Assembly (NCBI GenBank): GCA_963661945.1
Contig: CAVLDP010000010.1
Span: 3,480 to 67,479, forward strand
Length of the DNA: 64,000 nucleotides
From: CAVLDP01 sp963661945
Lineage (GTDB): Bacteria; Bacillota; Clostridia; Lachnospirales; Lachnospiraceae
Direction of reading: 5' to 3'
The stretch's first letter is position 1, and every line of letters begins with the position of its first letter. The position numbers were made by a program, and so were the translations under genes. Below are positions 8,093 to 17,127 of this stretch, piece by piece. A model generated the notes under the pieces. That model worked only from the letters and a program-made list of their open reading frames with translations, made no database searches and was not told the DNA's origin.

Positions 8093-8986
8093 CTATGCTA
8101 GACAGCCATACTTCTTCAGCTCCTCACGAAGCTTAGCGGCATTGGCCTCTCCCATCTCACACAGTGGCATACGAAGTGGTCCAACATCCATACCCATCAT
8201 ATTAAGAGCAGTCTTCACAGGAATTGGATTCACCTCTGAGAATAAGGCATCTACAAGATCGAGGGATCTCATCTGAATCTCTCTGGATCTAGCAACATCA
8301 CCATCCAGGAAGCTCTGGCAGAGCTCATGTGTCTCACGTGGTGCAACATTGGCAAGAACAGAGATCACACCAATACCACCAATTGACATAAGCGGTGTAA
8401 CAAGTCCATCCTCACCAGAATAGAGGTCCAGCTTGCCATCGCAGAGATTCATGGTCTTCGAAGCCTGAGCCATATTACCGGTAGCCTCCTTCAGACCAAC
8501 GATATTAGACTTACTCTTCCAAAGTGTCGCAACTGTCTCCGGAAGCAGGTTGCAACCGGTACGTCCTGGGACGTTATATAGAATAATCGGAAGCTTCGTC
8601 GAATCTGCAATCGCACTATAATGCTTAATCAGTCCTGCCTGAGAAGCCTTGTTATAGTATGGCGTAACGATAAGTGCGCCGTCTGCTCCGTCTTCTTCTG
8701 CCTCTGTTGTAAGCTGAATGGCACATTTTGTATTATTAGAGCCAGTTCCTGCCACAACAGGAATTCTACCCTTTGTAAATTCTACTGCTGCCTTGATCAC
8801 TGCACGATGCTCTTCCATCGAAAGTGTAGAGCCTTCCCCTGTCGTACCTGCAATGACAATACAGTCTGTTCCATTGTCCACATGGAAATTGATTAACTCC
8901 TCTAATTTGTCGAAGTTAACCTCCATGTCAGAATTATTCTTCATAGGTGTAATAATCGCTACACCTGAACCTGTAAATATTGGCAT
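8093..8986 (-). CDS. dapA: 4-hydroxy-tetrahydrodipicolinate synthase
   Basis: A 297-residue DapA that condenses pyruvate and aspartate semialdehyde. AGTTGEGSTL forms the pyruvate-binding loop, LYNVPGRTGCNL carries the catalytic Tyr and conserved Arg, and GLKEATGN contains the Schiff-base Lys. The start MPIFTGSG at 8986 has a GGAGG site at good spacing; a frame 15 bases longer lacks one. It is preceded by the adenosyltransferase gene (gap 38 bases) and followed by dapB. No lysine riboswitch is visible upstream. Confidence 0.97.
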   Translation of the reverse strand: MPIFTGSGVAIITPMKNNSDMEVNFDKLEELINFHVDNGTDCIVIAGTTGEGSTLSMEEHRAVIKAAVEFTKGRIPVVAGTGSNNTKCAIQLTTEAEEDGADGALIVTPYYNKASQAGLIKHYSAIADSTKLPIILYNVPGRTGCNLLPETVATLWKSKSNIVGLKEATGNMAQASKTMNLCDGKLDLYSGEDGLVTPLMSIGGIGVISVLANVAPRETHELCQSFLDGDVARSREIQMRSLDLVDALFSEVNPIPVKTALNMMGMDVGPLRMPLCEMGEANAAKLREELKKYGCLA

Positions 8987-9024
8987 ATCTCTCTCCTCCA
9001 TAGATATACAAAATTATAGGTTTT

Positions 9025-9504
9025 CTACTTATCTCGTGTCAAGCAGATGCTCTCATCCGCAAGCGTCCTTAATTCGTCCGGCATGTGTCTGCCGGTCATA
9101 ATAATATCTGTAAAAAGAGAACGAACCCCAAGAACATTCACAAGTTCATCAACCGTAATAATTCCCTCTTCAATCACGCCTAATACTTCATCGAGAATCA
9201 ACATATCGCATTCGCCTGTCGTAAGGACCTTCTTCGCGAAGTTCAATCCATTACGAATATTCTGCTGCTCATCCTTACGATCCTCATCAGACAAATCATC
9301 ATAGGCCTCTTCTGATTTCTCAAAGCGAAAGAACTTAATCTCCGGTTCCAGCTTAGTCAAAAACTCGTGATCCACCGGGCTCTTCATAAACTGCACGATA
9401 CATACAGAGCTTCCATTGCTGGCCTTACGAACGCCATTGCCAAGAGCTGCAGAGCTCTTGCCCTGTCCGTCTCCATAATAAATCTGTATCTTTCCTTGGT
9501 CCAT
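9025..9504 (-). CDS. cobO: Cob(I)yrinic acid a,c-diamide adenosyltransferase
   Basis: A 159-residue enzyme of the BtuR/CobO/CobA type that transfers the adenosyl group of ATP to cobalt of corrinoids. The P-loop GDGQGKSSAA lies near the N-terminus, CIVQFMKS follows, and MLILDEVLGVIEEGI is the family Walker-B-like segment. The C-terminus ends soon after the last conserved helix, slightly shorter than in E. coli. It is the first gene of a unit with dapA and dapB, a pairing without an obvious biochemical reason. No cobalamin riboswitch is visible in the short leader. Confidence 0.92.
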   Translation of the reverse strand: MDQGKIQIYYGDGQGKSSAALGNGVRKASNGSSVCIVQFMKSPVDHEFLTKLEPEIKFFRFEKSEEAYDDLSDEDRKDEQQNIRNGLNFAKKVLTTGECDMLILDEVLGVIEEGIITVDELVNVLGVRSLFTDIIMTGRHMPDELRTLADESICLTRDK

Positions 9505-9542
9505 AACATCCTCCCTCAGAAATTGTCACAAGAATGAAATAG

Positions 9543-9571
9543 ACTATAGCATAAATGCCTGCATTTGACAA
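9543..9571 (-). promoter_or_regulatory. Promoter of cobO - dapA - dapB
   Basis: TTGTCA (9571-9566), a 17-bp spacer and TATAGT (9548-9543) with TGC just upstream as extended -10. The predicted leader is about 30 bases. Confidence 0.7.
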
Positions 9572-9638
9572 ATAAAGGGAAAGAAGTCTTGATTACTTCT
9601 GAAATTGTGATAGAATGGATAAGGTTTTTGTGCTTATT

Positions 9639-9667
9639 TTGAGAGCACGAGTTTTTTCCTATATAAT
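9639..9667 (+). promoter_or_regulatory. Promoter of typA
   Basis: TTGAGA (9639-9644), a 17-bp spacer and a perfect TATAAT (9662-9667). The predicted leader is about 28 bases. Confidence 0.8.
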
Positions 9668-9700
9668 GCGTTTTTAAGATTTTAAGAAAGAAGGATGTAT

Positions 9701-11536
9701 ATGCAGACTAGTAGAGAGGATATCAGAAATATTGCTATTATCGCCCACGTTGATCACGGCAAGACAACTCTTGTTGACGAGCTTCTTAAGCAATCCGGTG
9801 TATTCCGCGAGAACCAGGAAGTCCAGGAACGTGTCATGGATTCCAATGACATTGAGCGTGAGCGTGGTATCACCATTCTGTCCAAGAATACCGCTGTATA
9901 TTATAAGGATACCAAAATCAACATCATTGACACCCCAGGCCATGCTGACTTCGGTGGCGAGGTCGAGCGTGTTCTTAAGATGGTAGACGGCGTTGTCCTG
10001 GTTGTAGATGCCTTTGAGGGCGCCATGCCTCAGACCAAGTTCGTTCTGATGAAGGCTCTTGACCTAGACCTTCCTGTCATCTGCTGCATCAACAAGATTG
10101 ACCGTCCAGAAGCACGTCCAGATGAGGTTATCGACGAAGTACTTGAGCTCTTCATGGACTTAGATGCATCGGACGAGCAGTTAGATTGTCCATTCGTCTA
10201 CGCTTCTGCCAAAGAAGGCTTCGCCATGCTTGACCTAGCCGATGAGAAGAAGGATATGACTCCACTCTTCGAGACTATCATTGATTACATTCCTGCTCCT
10301 ACCGGAGATCCAGAGGCTAATACACAGGTACTCATTTCTACTATCGATTACAATGAATTCGTTGGTCGAATTGGTATCGGTAAGGTATCAAATGGTTGCC
10401 TCAAGCTGAATCAGGAGGCAGTTGTTCTTAACCACCATGATCCAGACAAATGCAGCAAGGTTCGTATCAGCAAGCTTTATGAATATGATGGCCTCGAGAA
10501 GGTCGATGTTACGGAAGCCAAGATGGGTTCCATCGTAGCCATTTCCGGTATTGCTGATCTCCACATCGGAGATACAGTCTGCGGAACCGAAAGCCCTGAG
10601 GCAATTCCTTTCCAGAAGATTTCTGAGCCTACCATTTCTATGAACTTCATTGTAAATGATAGCCCATTCGCTGGACAGGAAGGCAAGTTCGTAACCTCTC
10701 GTCACATCCGTGAGAGACTTTTCCGCGAGCTTAACACCGACGTTTCCCTTCGCGTAGAGGAGACCGATTCACCAGATTCCTACAAGGTATCCGGCCGTGG
10801 TGAGCTTCACTTATCCGTCCTCGTCGAGAATATGCGCCGTGAAGGCTATGAATTTGCAGTCAGCAAGGCGGAGGTACTCTACAAGGAAGATGAGAACGGT
10901 AAGCGTCTTGAGCCAATGGAACGCGCTTATGTTGACGTGCCAGACGAATACACTGGCGCAGTCATCGAGAAATTATCACAGCGTAAAGGTGAGCTCCAGA
11001 ATATGACACCAATCACCGGTGGCTTCACACGAATCGAATTCAAGATTCCATCTCGTGGCTTAATTGGCTATCGTGGCGAATTCATGACCGATACTCGTGG
11101 AAATGGTATCATCAACACCGTATTTGATGGCTATGAGCCATTCAAGGGTGAAATTGCTTACCGTGAGCTTGGTTCTCTGATTGCCTACGAAACTGGTGAA
11201 TCTGTAGCATATGGACTCTTCTCTGCTCAGGATAGAGGAACCCTCTTCATCGGACCTGGCGAGAAGGTATACTCTGGAATGGTCATCGGTTCTTGTTCTC
11301 GAGCTGAAGATATTGAGCTTAATGTATGTAAGAAGAAGCATCTGACTAATACTCGTTCTTCTTCCGCTGATGAAGCACTGACCCTTGTTCCACCTAGAAT
11401 TCTCTCTCTAGAGCAGGCAATTGATTTCATCGATACAGACGAGCTTCTCGAGGTTACTCCAGAATCCTTACGAATTCGTAAGAAGATCCTCGATCCACTC
11501 GAGCGAAAGAGATCAAACATCAGAAAGAAGCAGTAA
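9701..11536 (+). CDS. typA: Ribosome-associated GTPase TypA/BipA
   Basis: A 611-residue translational GTPase that binds 70S ribosomes and aids 50S assembly and stress adaptation. The G1 motif AHVDHGKTT, the G3 motif DTPGHADF and the G4 motif NKID are present, followed by beta-barrel, EF-G-like and BipA-specific C-terminal domains at normal length. Start 9701 (MQTSREDIRN) is chosen because an AAGGA site lies 5 bases upstream; an ATG at 9695 would overlap that site. It is monocistronic and shares a terminator with convergent serS. Confidence 0.97.
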   Translation: MQTSREDIRNIAIIAHVDHGKTTLVDELLKQSGVFRENQEVQERVMDSNDIERERGITILSKNTAVYYKDTKINIIDTPGHADFGGEVERVLKMVDGVVLVVDAFEGAMPQTKFVLMKALDLDLPVICCINKIDRPEARPDEVIDEVLELFMDLDASDEQLDCPFVYASAKEGFAMLDLADEKKDMTPLFETIIDYIPAPTGDPEANTQVLISTIDYNEFVGRIGIGKVSNGCLKLNQEAVVLNHHDPDKCSKVRISKLYEYDGLEKVDVTEAKMGSIVAISGIADLHIGDTVCGTESPEAIPFQKISEPTISMNFIVNDSPFAGQEGKFVTSRHIRERLFRELNTDVSLRVEETDSPDSYKVSGRGELHLSVLVENMRREGYEFAVSKAEVLYKEDENGKRLEPMERAYVDVPDEYTGAVIEKLSQRKGELQNMTPITGGFTRIEFKIPSRGLIGYRGEFMTDTRGNGIINTVFDGYEPFKGEIAYRELGSLIAYETGESVAYGLFSAQDRGTLFIGPGEKVYSGMVIGSCSRAEDIELNVCKKKHLTNTRSSSADEALTLVPPRILSLEQAIDFIDTDELLEVTPESLRIRKKILDPLERKRSNIRKKQ

Positions 11537-11556
11537 TCATTGCATAATATAGAATG

Positions 11557-11602
11557 CAAAAAGGAAGCCCTCCAAGGACCACAGGTCCTCGGAGGGCTTC
11601 TC
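11557..11602. terminator. Strong bidirectional terminator between typA and serS
   Basis: A 17-bp stem (11563-11579 with 11583-11599) closes a three-base loop. It is fully paired on the minus strand and followed there by CTTTTTGC, so it best ends serS. On the plus strand it has one mismatch and a weaker T tract after typA. Confidence 0.85.
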
Positions 11603-11617
11603 TCATATTAACTTATC

Positions 11618-12907
11618 TTAGTGCTTCGGTGTAAGTACTGTCTTACCACCCATATATGGCTGCAGGGCAGTTGGAATATTCACACTGCCATCCTCATTCA
11701 GATTATTCTCAAGGAAGGCAATCAGCATACGAGGTGGAGCAACTACTGTATTATTCAGAGTATGTGCGAAATACTTGGAGCCATCTTCTCCCTTCACACG
11801 AATCTTGAGACGACGTGCCTGCGCATCACCCAGATTAGAGCATGAGCCAACCTCAAAATACTTCTGCTGACGTGGAGACCAAGCCTCTACATCACATGAC
11901 TTCACCTTGAGATCTGCCAGATCTCCTGAGCAGCACTCCAGGGTACGAACAGGAATATCCAGGCTTCTGAAGAGATCTACTGTATTCTGCCATAGCTTGT
12001 CATACCACGCCTTAGATTCCTCTGGCTTACATACAACAATCATCTCCTGCTTCTCAAACTGGTGAATACGATACACACCACGCTCCTCAATGCCGTGAGC
12101 TCCCTTTTCTTTACGGAAGCATGGCGAATAAGAGGTCAGAGTATATGGTAGTGATGCCTCATCATTTACCGTATCAATAAACTTACCAATCATGGAATGC
12201 TCAGAGGTTCCGATCAGATATAAATCCTCTCCCTCAATCTTGTACATCATAGCATCCATCTCATCGAAGGACATAACGCCTGTAACCACATTGCTTCGAA
12301 TCATAAATGGTGGTATGCAGTAAGTGAAACCACGATCAATCATGAAATCTCTCGCATAAGAAATCACCGCACTATGAAGTCTGGCAATATCTCCCATCAA
12401 ATAGTAGAAGCCATTACCAGCCACCTTGCCAGCAGCATCCAGATCAATGCCATCGAAACGATCCATAATCTCTGTATGATATGGAACTTCAAATGCTGGA
12501 GTCACAGGATCTCCATACTTCTGAATCTCTACATTGCAGGAATCATCTGGTCCGATAGGCACAGATGGATCAATGATATTAGGAATTACCATCATACGCT
12601 TCTCTACTTCTGCCTGGTATTCCTTCTCAAGCTCTTCTAATTCAGCAAGACGACTAGCATTAGCGGCAACCTTGGCCTTCACTTCCTCAGCCTCTTCCTT
12701 CTTGCCTTCCTTCATCAGAGCGCCAATCTCCTTAGACAGCTTATTACGCGAGGCTCTAAGCTCATCAGCCTCCTGCTGTGCAGCTCTTGCCTTCTTGTCA
12801 AATTCAATGACCTCATCTACCATAGGTAACTTGTGATCCTGAAACTTCTTCTTGATATTCTCCTTCACAAGATCAGGATTCTCGCGTAAAAACTTAATGT
12901 CTAACAT
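11618..12907 (-). CDS. serS: Seryl-tRNA synthetase
   Basis: A 429-residue class II synthetase charging tRNA-Ser. An N-terminal antiparallel coiled coil (about residues 25-105, Glu/Lys-rich) is followed by a catalytic core with motif 2 in CFRKEKGAHG and motif 3 in NTVVAPPRMLIAFLEN. Start 12907 (MLDIKFLREN) has a GGAGG site; the frame continues 15 bases further without one. The promoter lies inside the end of the neighbouring EAL gene. The roughly 26-base leader leaves no room for a T-box. Confidence 0.97.
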   Translation of the reverse strand: MLDIKFLRENPDLVKENIKKKFQDHKLPMVDEVIEFDKKARAAQQEADELRASRNKLSKEIGALMKEGKKEEAEEVKAKVAANASRLAELEELEKEYQAEVEKRMMVIPNIIDPSVPIGPDDSCNVEIQKYGDPVTPAFEVPYHTEIMDRFDGIDLDAAGKVAGNGFYYLMGDIARLHSAVISYARDFMIDRGFTYCIPPFMIRSNVVTGVMSFDEMDAMMYKIEGEDLYLIGTSEHSMIGKFIDTVNDEASLPYTLTSYSPCFRKEKGAHGIEERGVYRIHQFEKQEMIVVCKPEESKAWYDKLWQNTVDLFRSLDIPVRTLECCSGDLADLKVKSCDVEAWSPRQQKYFEVGSCSNLGDAQARRLKIRVKGEDGSKYFAHTLNNTVVAPPRMLIAFLENNLNEDGSVNIPTALQPYMGGKTVLTPKH

Positions 12908-12939
12908 GAATATTTCCTCCAAAAATAAACTCTTGTCCC

Positions 12940-12968
12940 ATTATATATGTCACTAGGACAAATTGCAA
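12940..12968 (-). promoter_or_regulatory. Promoter of serS overlapping the end of the EAL gene
   Basis: TTGCAA (12968-12963), a 17-bp spacer and a perfect TATAAT (12945-12940) on the minus strand. The -35 box is within the last codons of the upstream gene. Confidence 0.65.
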
Positions 12969-14881
12969 TGAATCGAACTCTCTATCTTGATCTGCCTTGC
13001 CTTAACTAGATCAATGCAATCACTAAGGGACTTTGGTCTCTCAAAATAATAGCCCTGTACCTTCTCACAGCCCAGATTCTTCAGGAATTCATTATGCTCT
13101 GCAGTCTCAACTCCCTCTGCCAAAGTCTGAATCTCAAGCTTCCTTGCCATATCAATCACAGAGGTGAGAATCTTCCGCGACCGAGGATTAGTATCGTAAT
13201 TCTTAAGGAATACCATATCAATCTTCAGAACATCGAAGTCAAAATCCTGCAATACATTCAGCGAAGAATAGCCAGAGCCAAAATCATCCATCCAAACCTC
13301 GAAGCCATGTCTATGAAGTCTCTGTATCTCGGTCTGCAAGAAATCCTTGTTACCAATCAAGGCTGACTCCGTAAGTTCTACATGAATCATATCCTTTGGA
13401 ATATCATAGCGACTACACATCTCTTCTAAGACTGCCACCGTATCCATAAGTTCAAAATCCACCCTGGACAGATTGAAAGAAACCGGCACAATGCAGTCCT
13501 CTTGTCCCATCCTTCGAAGATGGTCCATATCCTTGCAAATCTGTTCGATGATATAGGTATCCAGCTTATAGATAAGTCGATTCTGTTCGAGTACCTCTAT
13601 GAAATCCGCCGGTGACAGGAAGCCATATTCTGGATCATTCCATCTGGCAAGTGCTTCTGCCCCGCAGACCTCTCCTGTCATAGTACGAACCACTGGCTGA
13701 TAGTATACCTGAACGTAATTCCTGGCAAGAGCCATATCAAGTTCATCTACAATATACTGCTGCAATTTGAACCGATTCGAAAGCTTCAGATCAAAATAAT
13801 TAAAGATATTCTCATGATTCTTCGTCATAAGGTCAAGAGCTGTCTTGGCCTTGTCTGCAGCAAAGAGTACATTATCATCATTCTTCTTGGCAATATAGAT
13901 ACCTGCGCGAATCTCCAGATGCTCTCCCTTATGCTTCTCCTGAAGGAGCGAGCGCACCTTACGGATCTTATGCTCCGTATTCTCCATATCTGTCATAACC
14001 ACGAAATGATTGCCTGAATATCGACAGATTACAGCATCTGCACCAAAGATTGTCCCCAGGATGTCTGAAAGCTGGCGAAGAACTGTATTTCCTGCTTCAA
14101 AGCCATATTTCTCGTTATAGCCCTTGAAATTAAGAATATCTATATAGATATATCCATACGGCTTATTCTTGAAACGATTCGTCCTTAAGGCACCTTCTGC
14201 TTCTCTGCGGAAACCATTCATATTAGGAAGCCCAGTCAGTCGATCTAAATATGCAACCTTGCCAATTGCAACCTGGCTCTTCGCCTGGAAGCGTCTCTCG
14301 TTATAATGAATCAGGGCTACCGCAATCGCCACTCCCAGTGTGACCATATAATTGAAATAATTCTCACCCTGCAGTGGTCGAATATTATATAGAAGATAGA
14401 AGAAAATATAGAAGCTAATCGCAAGGAATGGAATTGCAAACAGTGGATGCATCACAAATATCGCTACCATGAAAAATATAACAGTAGGGAAAATGAGAAG
14501 CTCTAACCCCTGTTCGAAATCCACGCGACCGATATATATGGCATAGATAGCTGCAAAAATAACATATAACCCTGTTGCGAAAGCAGACAGATAGTGATTT
14601 CGATACCTTCCTGTAATATATAGAAAGGAAACCACGAAAAAGCCCGCACAAACCAGGGCAATCAGTGAATAAACAATTATACGATTCTCAACATTTGCGA
14701 TATCTTCACTCGTTGCACCCGGTGCAAAGGAATCCATAATCATCTTAATAATAAAATAAACCTGGGTCGCGAAGGAAAGTGGCGTCACAAAAAATCCCAC
14801 ACGCATATTGCTGTGGTCTAATAGTTCCCTAACCTGGCGATCCACGCCAATTCCAAAAAATTCCTTTAACTTATGTAGCAT
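12953..14881 (-). CDS. Membrane protein with degenerate GGDEF and intact EAL domain, probable c-di-GMP phosphodiesterase
   Basis: A 642-residue protein. The first 195 residues hold about six hydrophobic segments. A GGDEF-type domain (about 210-365) has the signature replaced by SGNHF, so cyclase activity is unlikely. The EAL domain (about 385-635) keeps the residues expected of an active phosphodiesterase: EALARW, NLSRVD, ELTESA, DDFGSGYSS, LKIDMVF, EGVET and QGYYFERP. The inferred role is hydrolysis of cyclic di-GMP at the membrane, with the degenerate domain perhaps sensing GTP. It starts 12 bases after thrH and is probably cotranscribed with it. Confidence 0.9.
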   Translation of the reverse strand: MLHKLKEFFGIGVDRQVRELLDHSNMRVGFFVTPLSFATQVYFIIKMIMDSFAPGATSEDIANVENRIIVYSLIALVCAGFFVVSFLYITGRYRNHYLSAFATGLYVIFAAIYAIYIGRVDFEQGLELLIFPTVIFFMVAIFVMHPLFAIPFLAISFYIFFYLLYNIRPLQGENYFNYMVTLGVAIAVALIHYNERRFQAKSQVAIGKVAYLDRLTGLPNMNGFRREAEGALRTNRFKNKPYGYIYIDILNFKGYNEKYGFEAGNTVLRQLSDILGTIFGADAVICRYSGNHFVVMTDMENTEHKIRKVRSLLQEKHKGEHLEIRAGIYIAKKNDDNVLFAADKAKTALDLMTKNHENIFNYFDLKLSNRFKLQQYIVDELDMALARNYVQVYYQPVVRTMTGEVCGAEALARWNDPEYGFLSPADFIEVLEQNRLIYKLDTYIIEQICKDMDHLRRMGQEDCIVPVSFNLSRVDFELMDTVAVLEEMCSRYDIPKDMIHVELTESALIGNKDFLQTEIQRLHRHGFEVWMDDFGSGYSSLNVLQDFDFDVLKIDMVFLKNYDTNPRSRKILTSVIDMARKLEIQTLAEGVETAEHNEFLKNLGCEKVQGYYFERPKSLSDCIDLVKARQIKIESSIHCNLS

Positions 14882-14893
14882 CTTCTACCTCAT

Positions 14894-15496
14894 CTATGAT
14901 AAGACCTCATCAATTGCACGAAGCAATTCATTATATTCTGTAAAAGCCTGAAGATTAGGATATTCTGCCTTGATCTCCTCTGTTGTCCGAAATAGAAATC
15001 CTGCCTTACTAGCCTCAATCATTCCAAGATCATTATAACTGTCTCCCGATGCAATCGTCTCAAAGCCGCATGACTGAAGTGCCTTCACTGTCGTATACTT
15101 AGACTTCTCGCATCGCATCTTATAACCGGTCACCTGACCATCTTCTGCCACAACTAACTCATTACAGAAGATTGTAGGATAGGATAACTTAGCCATCAGG
15201 GGCTTTGCAAACTGTGTAAATGTATCGGAAATGATAACAACCTGAGTCTTGCTTCTAAGTTCATCTAAGAATTCCTTTGCGCCAGGAAGTGGATCAATTG
15301 TCGCGATTGTCTCCTGAATTTCCTTCAAGCCAAGTCCATGCTCCTTCAATACATCAAGTCTCCAAGTCATGAGCTTATCATAATCTGGCTCATCTCTCGT
15401 CGTCTTCTTGAGTTCGGGAATTCCACTTGCCTCAGCAAAGGCAACCCAAATCTCCGGTACAAGCACACCTTCCAAATCCAAACATACAATATCCAT
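14894..15496 (-). CDS. thrH: Phosphoserine phosphatase / homoserine phosphotransferase ThrH
   Basis: A 200-residue HAD-family protein. The start MDIVCLDLEGVLVPEIW is nearly the same as in characterised ThrH, with the nucleophile in DLEG (Glu at the usual second-Asp position, a ThrH trait). ISDTF and SGDSYNDLGM are HAD motifs II and IV. ThrH can dephosphorylate phosphoserine and transfer the phosphate to homoserine, linking serine and threonine synthesis. The start has an AAGGAG site. The serine context (serS 3' of the operon, glyA 3 kb away) is suggestive only. Confidence 0.92.
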   Translation of the reverse strand: MDIVCLDLEGVLVPEIWVAFAEASGIPELKKTTRDEPDYDKLMTWRLDVLKEHGLGLKEIQETIATIDPLPGAKEFLDELRSKTQVVIISDTFTQFAKPLMAKLSYPTIFCNELVVAEDGQVTGYKMRCEKSKYTTVKALQSCGFETIASGDSYNDLGMIEASKAGFLFRTTEEIKAEYPNLQAFTEYNELLRAIDEVLS

Positions 15497-15526
15497 AATC
15501 TTTCTCCTTTTTCCGTAATCCCTTCT

Positions 15527-15535
15527 ATTATAGCA
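15527..15535 (-). promoter_or_regulatory. Extended -10 promoter of thrH
   Basis: TGC directly followed by TATAAT (15532-15527) on the minus strand, with no clear -35. It begins within the T-run of the preceding terminator. Confidence 0.5.
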
Positions 15536-15563
15536 AAAAAAGAATGTACATAAAGTACATTCT
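15534..15563 (-). terminator. Terminator of the 61-residue protein gene
   Basis: A perfect 9-bp stem (15563-15555 with 15549-15541) and 5-base loop are followed by seven T on the minus strand. Confidence 0.85.
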
Positions 15564-15595
15564 CCTTCAAAATCACAGATAAATAAAATAAGAAT

Positions 15596-15781
15596 CTAGT
15601 TCTCGTCAGTCATATCCTTGCGATAACCATCCTCGTAGACCCAGGTCCTCTTATTCGAGAACTTCGTCATACGAAGCGCCTGACCATGTTCATCCTGTTC
15701 AGCCATAACCTCTGCCATATCTGTCTCAGCCGCCTTCACAATGTCATCGGCTGCCTTCTGAATCGCGCTCTCTGATGCCAT
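15596..15781 (-). CDS. Small hypothetical protein
   Basis: A 61-residue, Ala/Glu/Asp-rich protein starting MASESAIQKAADDIVKA, with a predicted helical first half and a charged, aromatic C-terminus (RTWVYEDGYRKD). Start 15781 has an AGGAG site 8 bases upstream; the frame extends 21 bases further without one. It has its own extended -10 promoter and a strong terminator, which supports a real gene. No known domain was recognised and there is no membrane segment. Confidence 0.7.
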   Translation of the reverse strand: MASESAIQKAADDIVKAAETDMAEVMAEQDEHGQALRMTKFSNKRTWVYEDGYRKDMTDEN

Positions 15782-15823
15782 GCTTCGACTCCTTCTAACC
15801 AAAATAAATCCTAAGTTATAAGG

Positions 15824-15832
15824 ATTATAACA
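15824..15832 (-). promoter_or_regulatory. Extended -10 promoter of the 61-residue protein gene
   Basis: TGT followed by TATAAT (15829-15824) on the minus strand, about 43 bases upstream of the start. No good -35. Confidence 0.5.
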
Positions 15833-15849
15833 TCCAGTAAGAACTTAAT

Positions 15850-17061
15850 CTAGTTAAAAATTCTTCTTACACAAATAATAGACTTATAGTTCACATCTGT
15901 GTAAGTAATACCATTTCTAGAATTCAGAGCATTCACAATCATGCCATTGCCCGCGTAGATTCCTACGTGTCCACTATAGCAAACAATATCTCCGGCCTGC
16001 ATGGAAGAGACGTCTACTCCAGTACCACAGCTACGCATAGCCGAAGAAGAATGTGGAAGACTCACACCAAATGCTGCATATACACTCATAACAAAACCTG
16101 AGCAATCCGCTCCATTCGTAAGAGATGTACCAGCTGCCACATAAGGATTACCAACGAATTGGCAGGCATATGAAACAACAGACGCACCATCTGATCCGCT
16201 TGCTGCCTTGTAACTGGTTGCAGCGTCATTCGCATAGGTCCGGCTGGAGCTAGACTTCGATGCAGCCTTTGCTGCCTCTTCAGCTTCTAATCTGGCTGCT
16301 TCTTCCTCTGCGGATTCGCCGTATGAGAAATCATATGTCACATCCACATAATCTGAGCTCACATAGCCCTCTCCATCCGCTGTCTTAATCTGAACCCAGC
16401 CGTCTACAGAATCATCCACAACAACATACTCATCCTCTCCTGCAACAAGGGTAAGAACGGAGGCATCCTCTGCAGCATCCGTACGAACCTTAAGCGTCTC
16501 AGTACCAATTGTAGCTGTAAGTGTTCCTGCATCAGAGATGGTCTCCTCGTCGCCTACAGACAGATAATCAGAGCTAACATATCCTGTAAAGGAACCAGAA
16601 ATCACCTGATACCAGCCATCCTCTGACTCAGATAGGACAATTGCCGCGTCACCAGAATGAAGCTTACCAACAGAATCGCTATCCGCATTCGCCTCTGAAC
16701 GCACATTGACATAATCATCTACTGTAGCGATTCCAATATTGGAGAAATCCGATGTGGCAAATGCAGTAGCAACTGTAGTCTCCGCAACCTCTTCATTGGT
16801 CGCACCAGACGCAATTGCTTCCTCTGTTGCAGCAACAGTAGATGTCACTGTCTCAGATAGAACAATGTCCTCAGACACCGAAGTATCAAGAGTAGATGCC
16901 ATAGAATAAGAAATTCCAGCATAAGGACTTGCTGCCTCAGCATATTCATAGGTAACTGATGTTGTAGTTGCTGCATCATCTGACTGGTTCACAACAGCAA
17001 CAGAAAACATCAATGTGACGGATAAGGTACAAGCAATCGCCTGTGCTAACTTCTTATGCAT
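15850..17061 (-). CDS. Secreted SH3 - NlpC/P60 peptidoglycan endopeptidase
   Basis: A 403-residue cell-wall hydrolase. A signal peptide (MHKKLAQAIACTLSVTLMFS) is followed by an Ala/Thr/Glu-rich stretch, two bacterial SH3 domains (starting near DDYVNVRSEAN and ETLKVRTDAAE), a Ser/Ala-rich linker, and a C-terminal NlpC/P60 domain. The catalytic Cys is in GADCSGF and the His in GHVGIYAGN. The enzyme would cut gamma-D-Glu - diamino acid peptide bonds. Start 17061 has GGAGG; longer in-frame starts precede the signal peptide and lack support. TGTWAH-type repeats at the promoter suggest WalR-like control. Confidence 0.93.
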   Translation of the reverse strand: MHKKLAQAIACTLSVTLMFSVAVVNQSDDAATTTSVTYEYAEAASPYAGISYSMASTLDTSVSEDIVLSETVTSTVAATEEAIASGATNEEVAETTVATAFATSDFSNIGIATVDDYVNVRSEANADSDSVGKLHSGDAAIVLSESEDGWYQVISGSFTGYVSSDYLSVGDEETISDAGTLTATIGTETLKVRTDAAEDASVLTLVAGEDEYVVVDDSVDGWVQIKTADGEGYVSSDYVDVTYDFSYGESAEEEAARLEAEEAAKAASKSSSSRTYANDAATSYKAASGSDGASVVSYACQFVGNPYVAAGTSLTNGADCSGFVMSVYAAFGVSLPHSSSAMRSCGTGVDVSSMQAGDIVCYSGHVGIYAGNGMIVNALNSRNGITYTDVNYKSIICVRRIFN

Positions 17062-17078
17062 GACTTCCTCCATAAAAA

Positions 17079-17127
17079 TTAACATTTCGTAACAAATCTG
17101 TAACAAGTATAGCCTAATTTTGTTACA
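17079..17127 (-). promoter_or_regulatory. Cluster of WalR-like half-sites
   Basis: Four minus-strand hexamers match TGTWAH: TGTAAC (17127-17122), TGTTAC (17105-17100), TGTTAC (17094-17089) and TGTTAA (17084-17079). The middle pair is spaced by 5 bases, matching the published WalR/YycF box of two TGTWAH with N5. Starts are 22, 11 and 10 bases apart, so they face nearly the same side of the helix. Binding is an inference. Confidence 0.5.

Noticed and set aside
9505..9575. Cobalamin riboswitch before the adenosyltransferase gene
   Set aside because: The predicted leader is about 30 bases, far too short, and no B12-box-like sequence was seen.
11540..12970. Search for a T-box riboswitch before serS, and likewise before hisS and aspS
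   Set aside because: The serS leader is only about 26 bases and the hisS and aspS genes are 15 bases apart or overlapping; no specifier stem or TGGNACC-like sequence fits.
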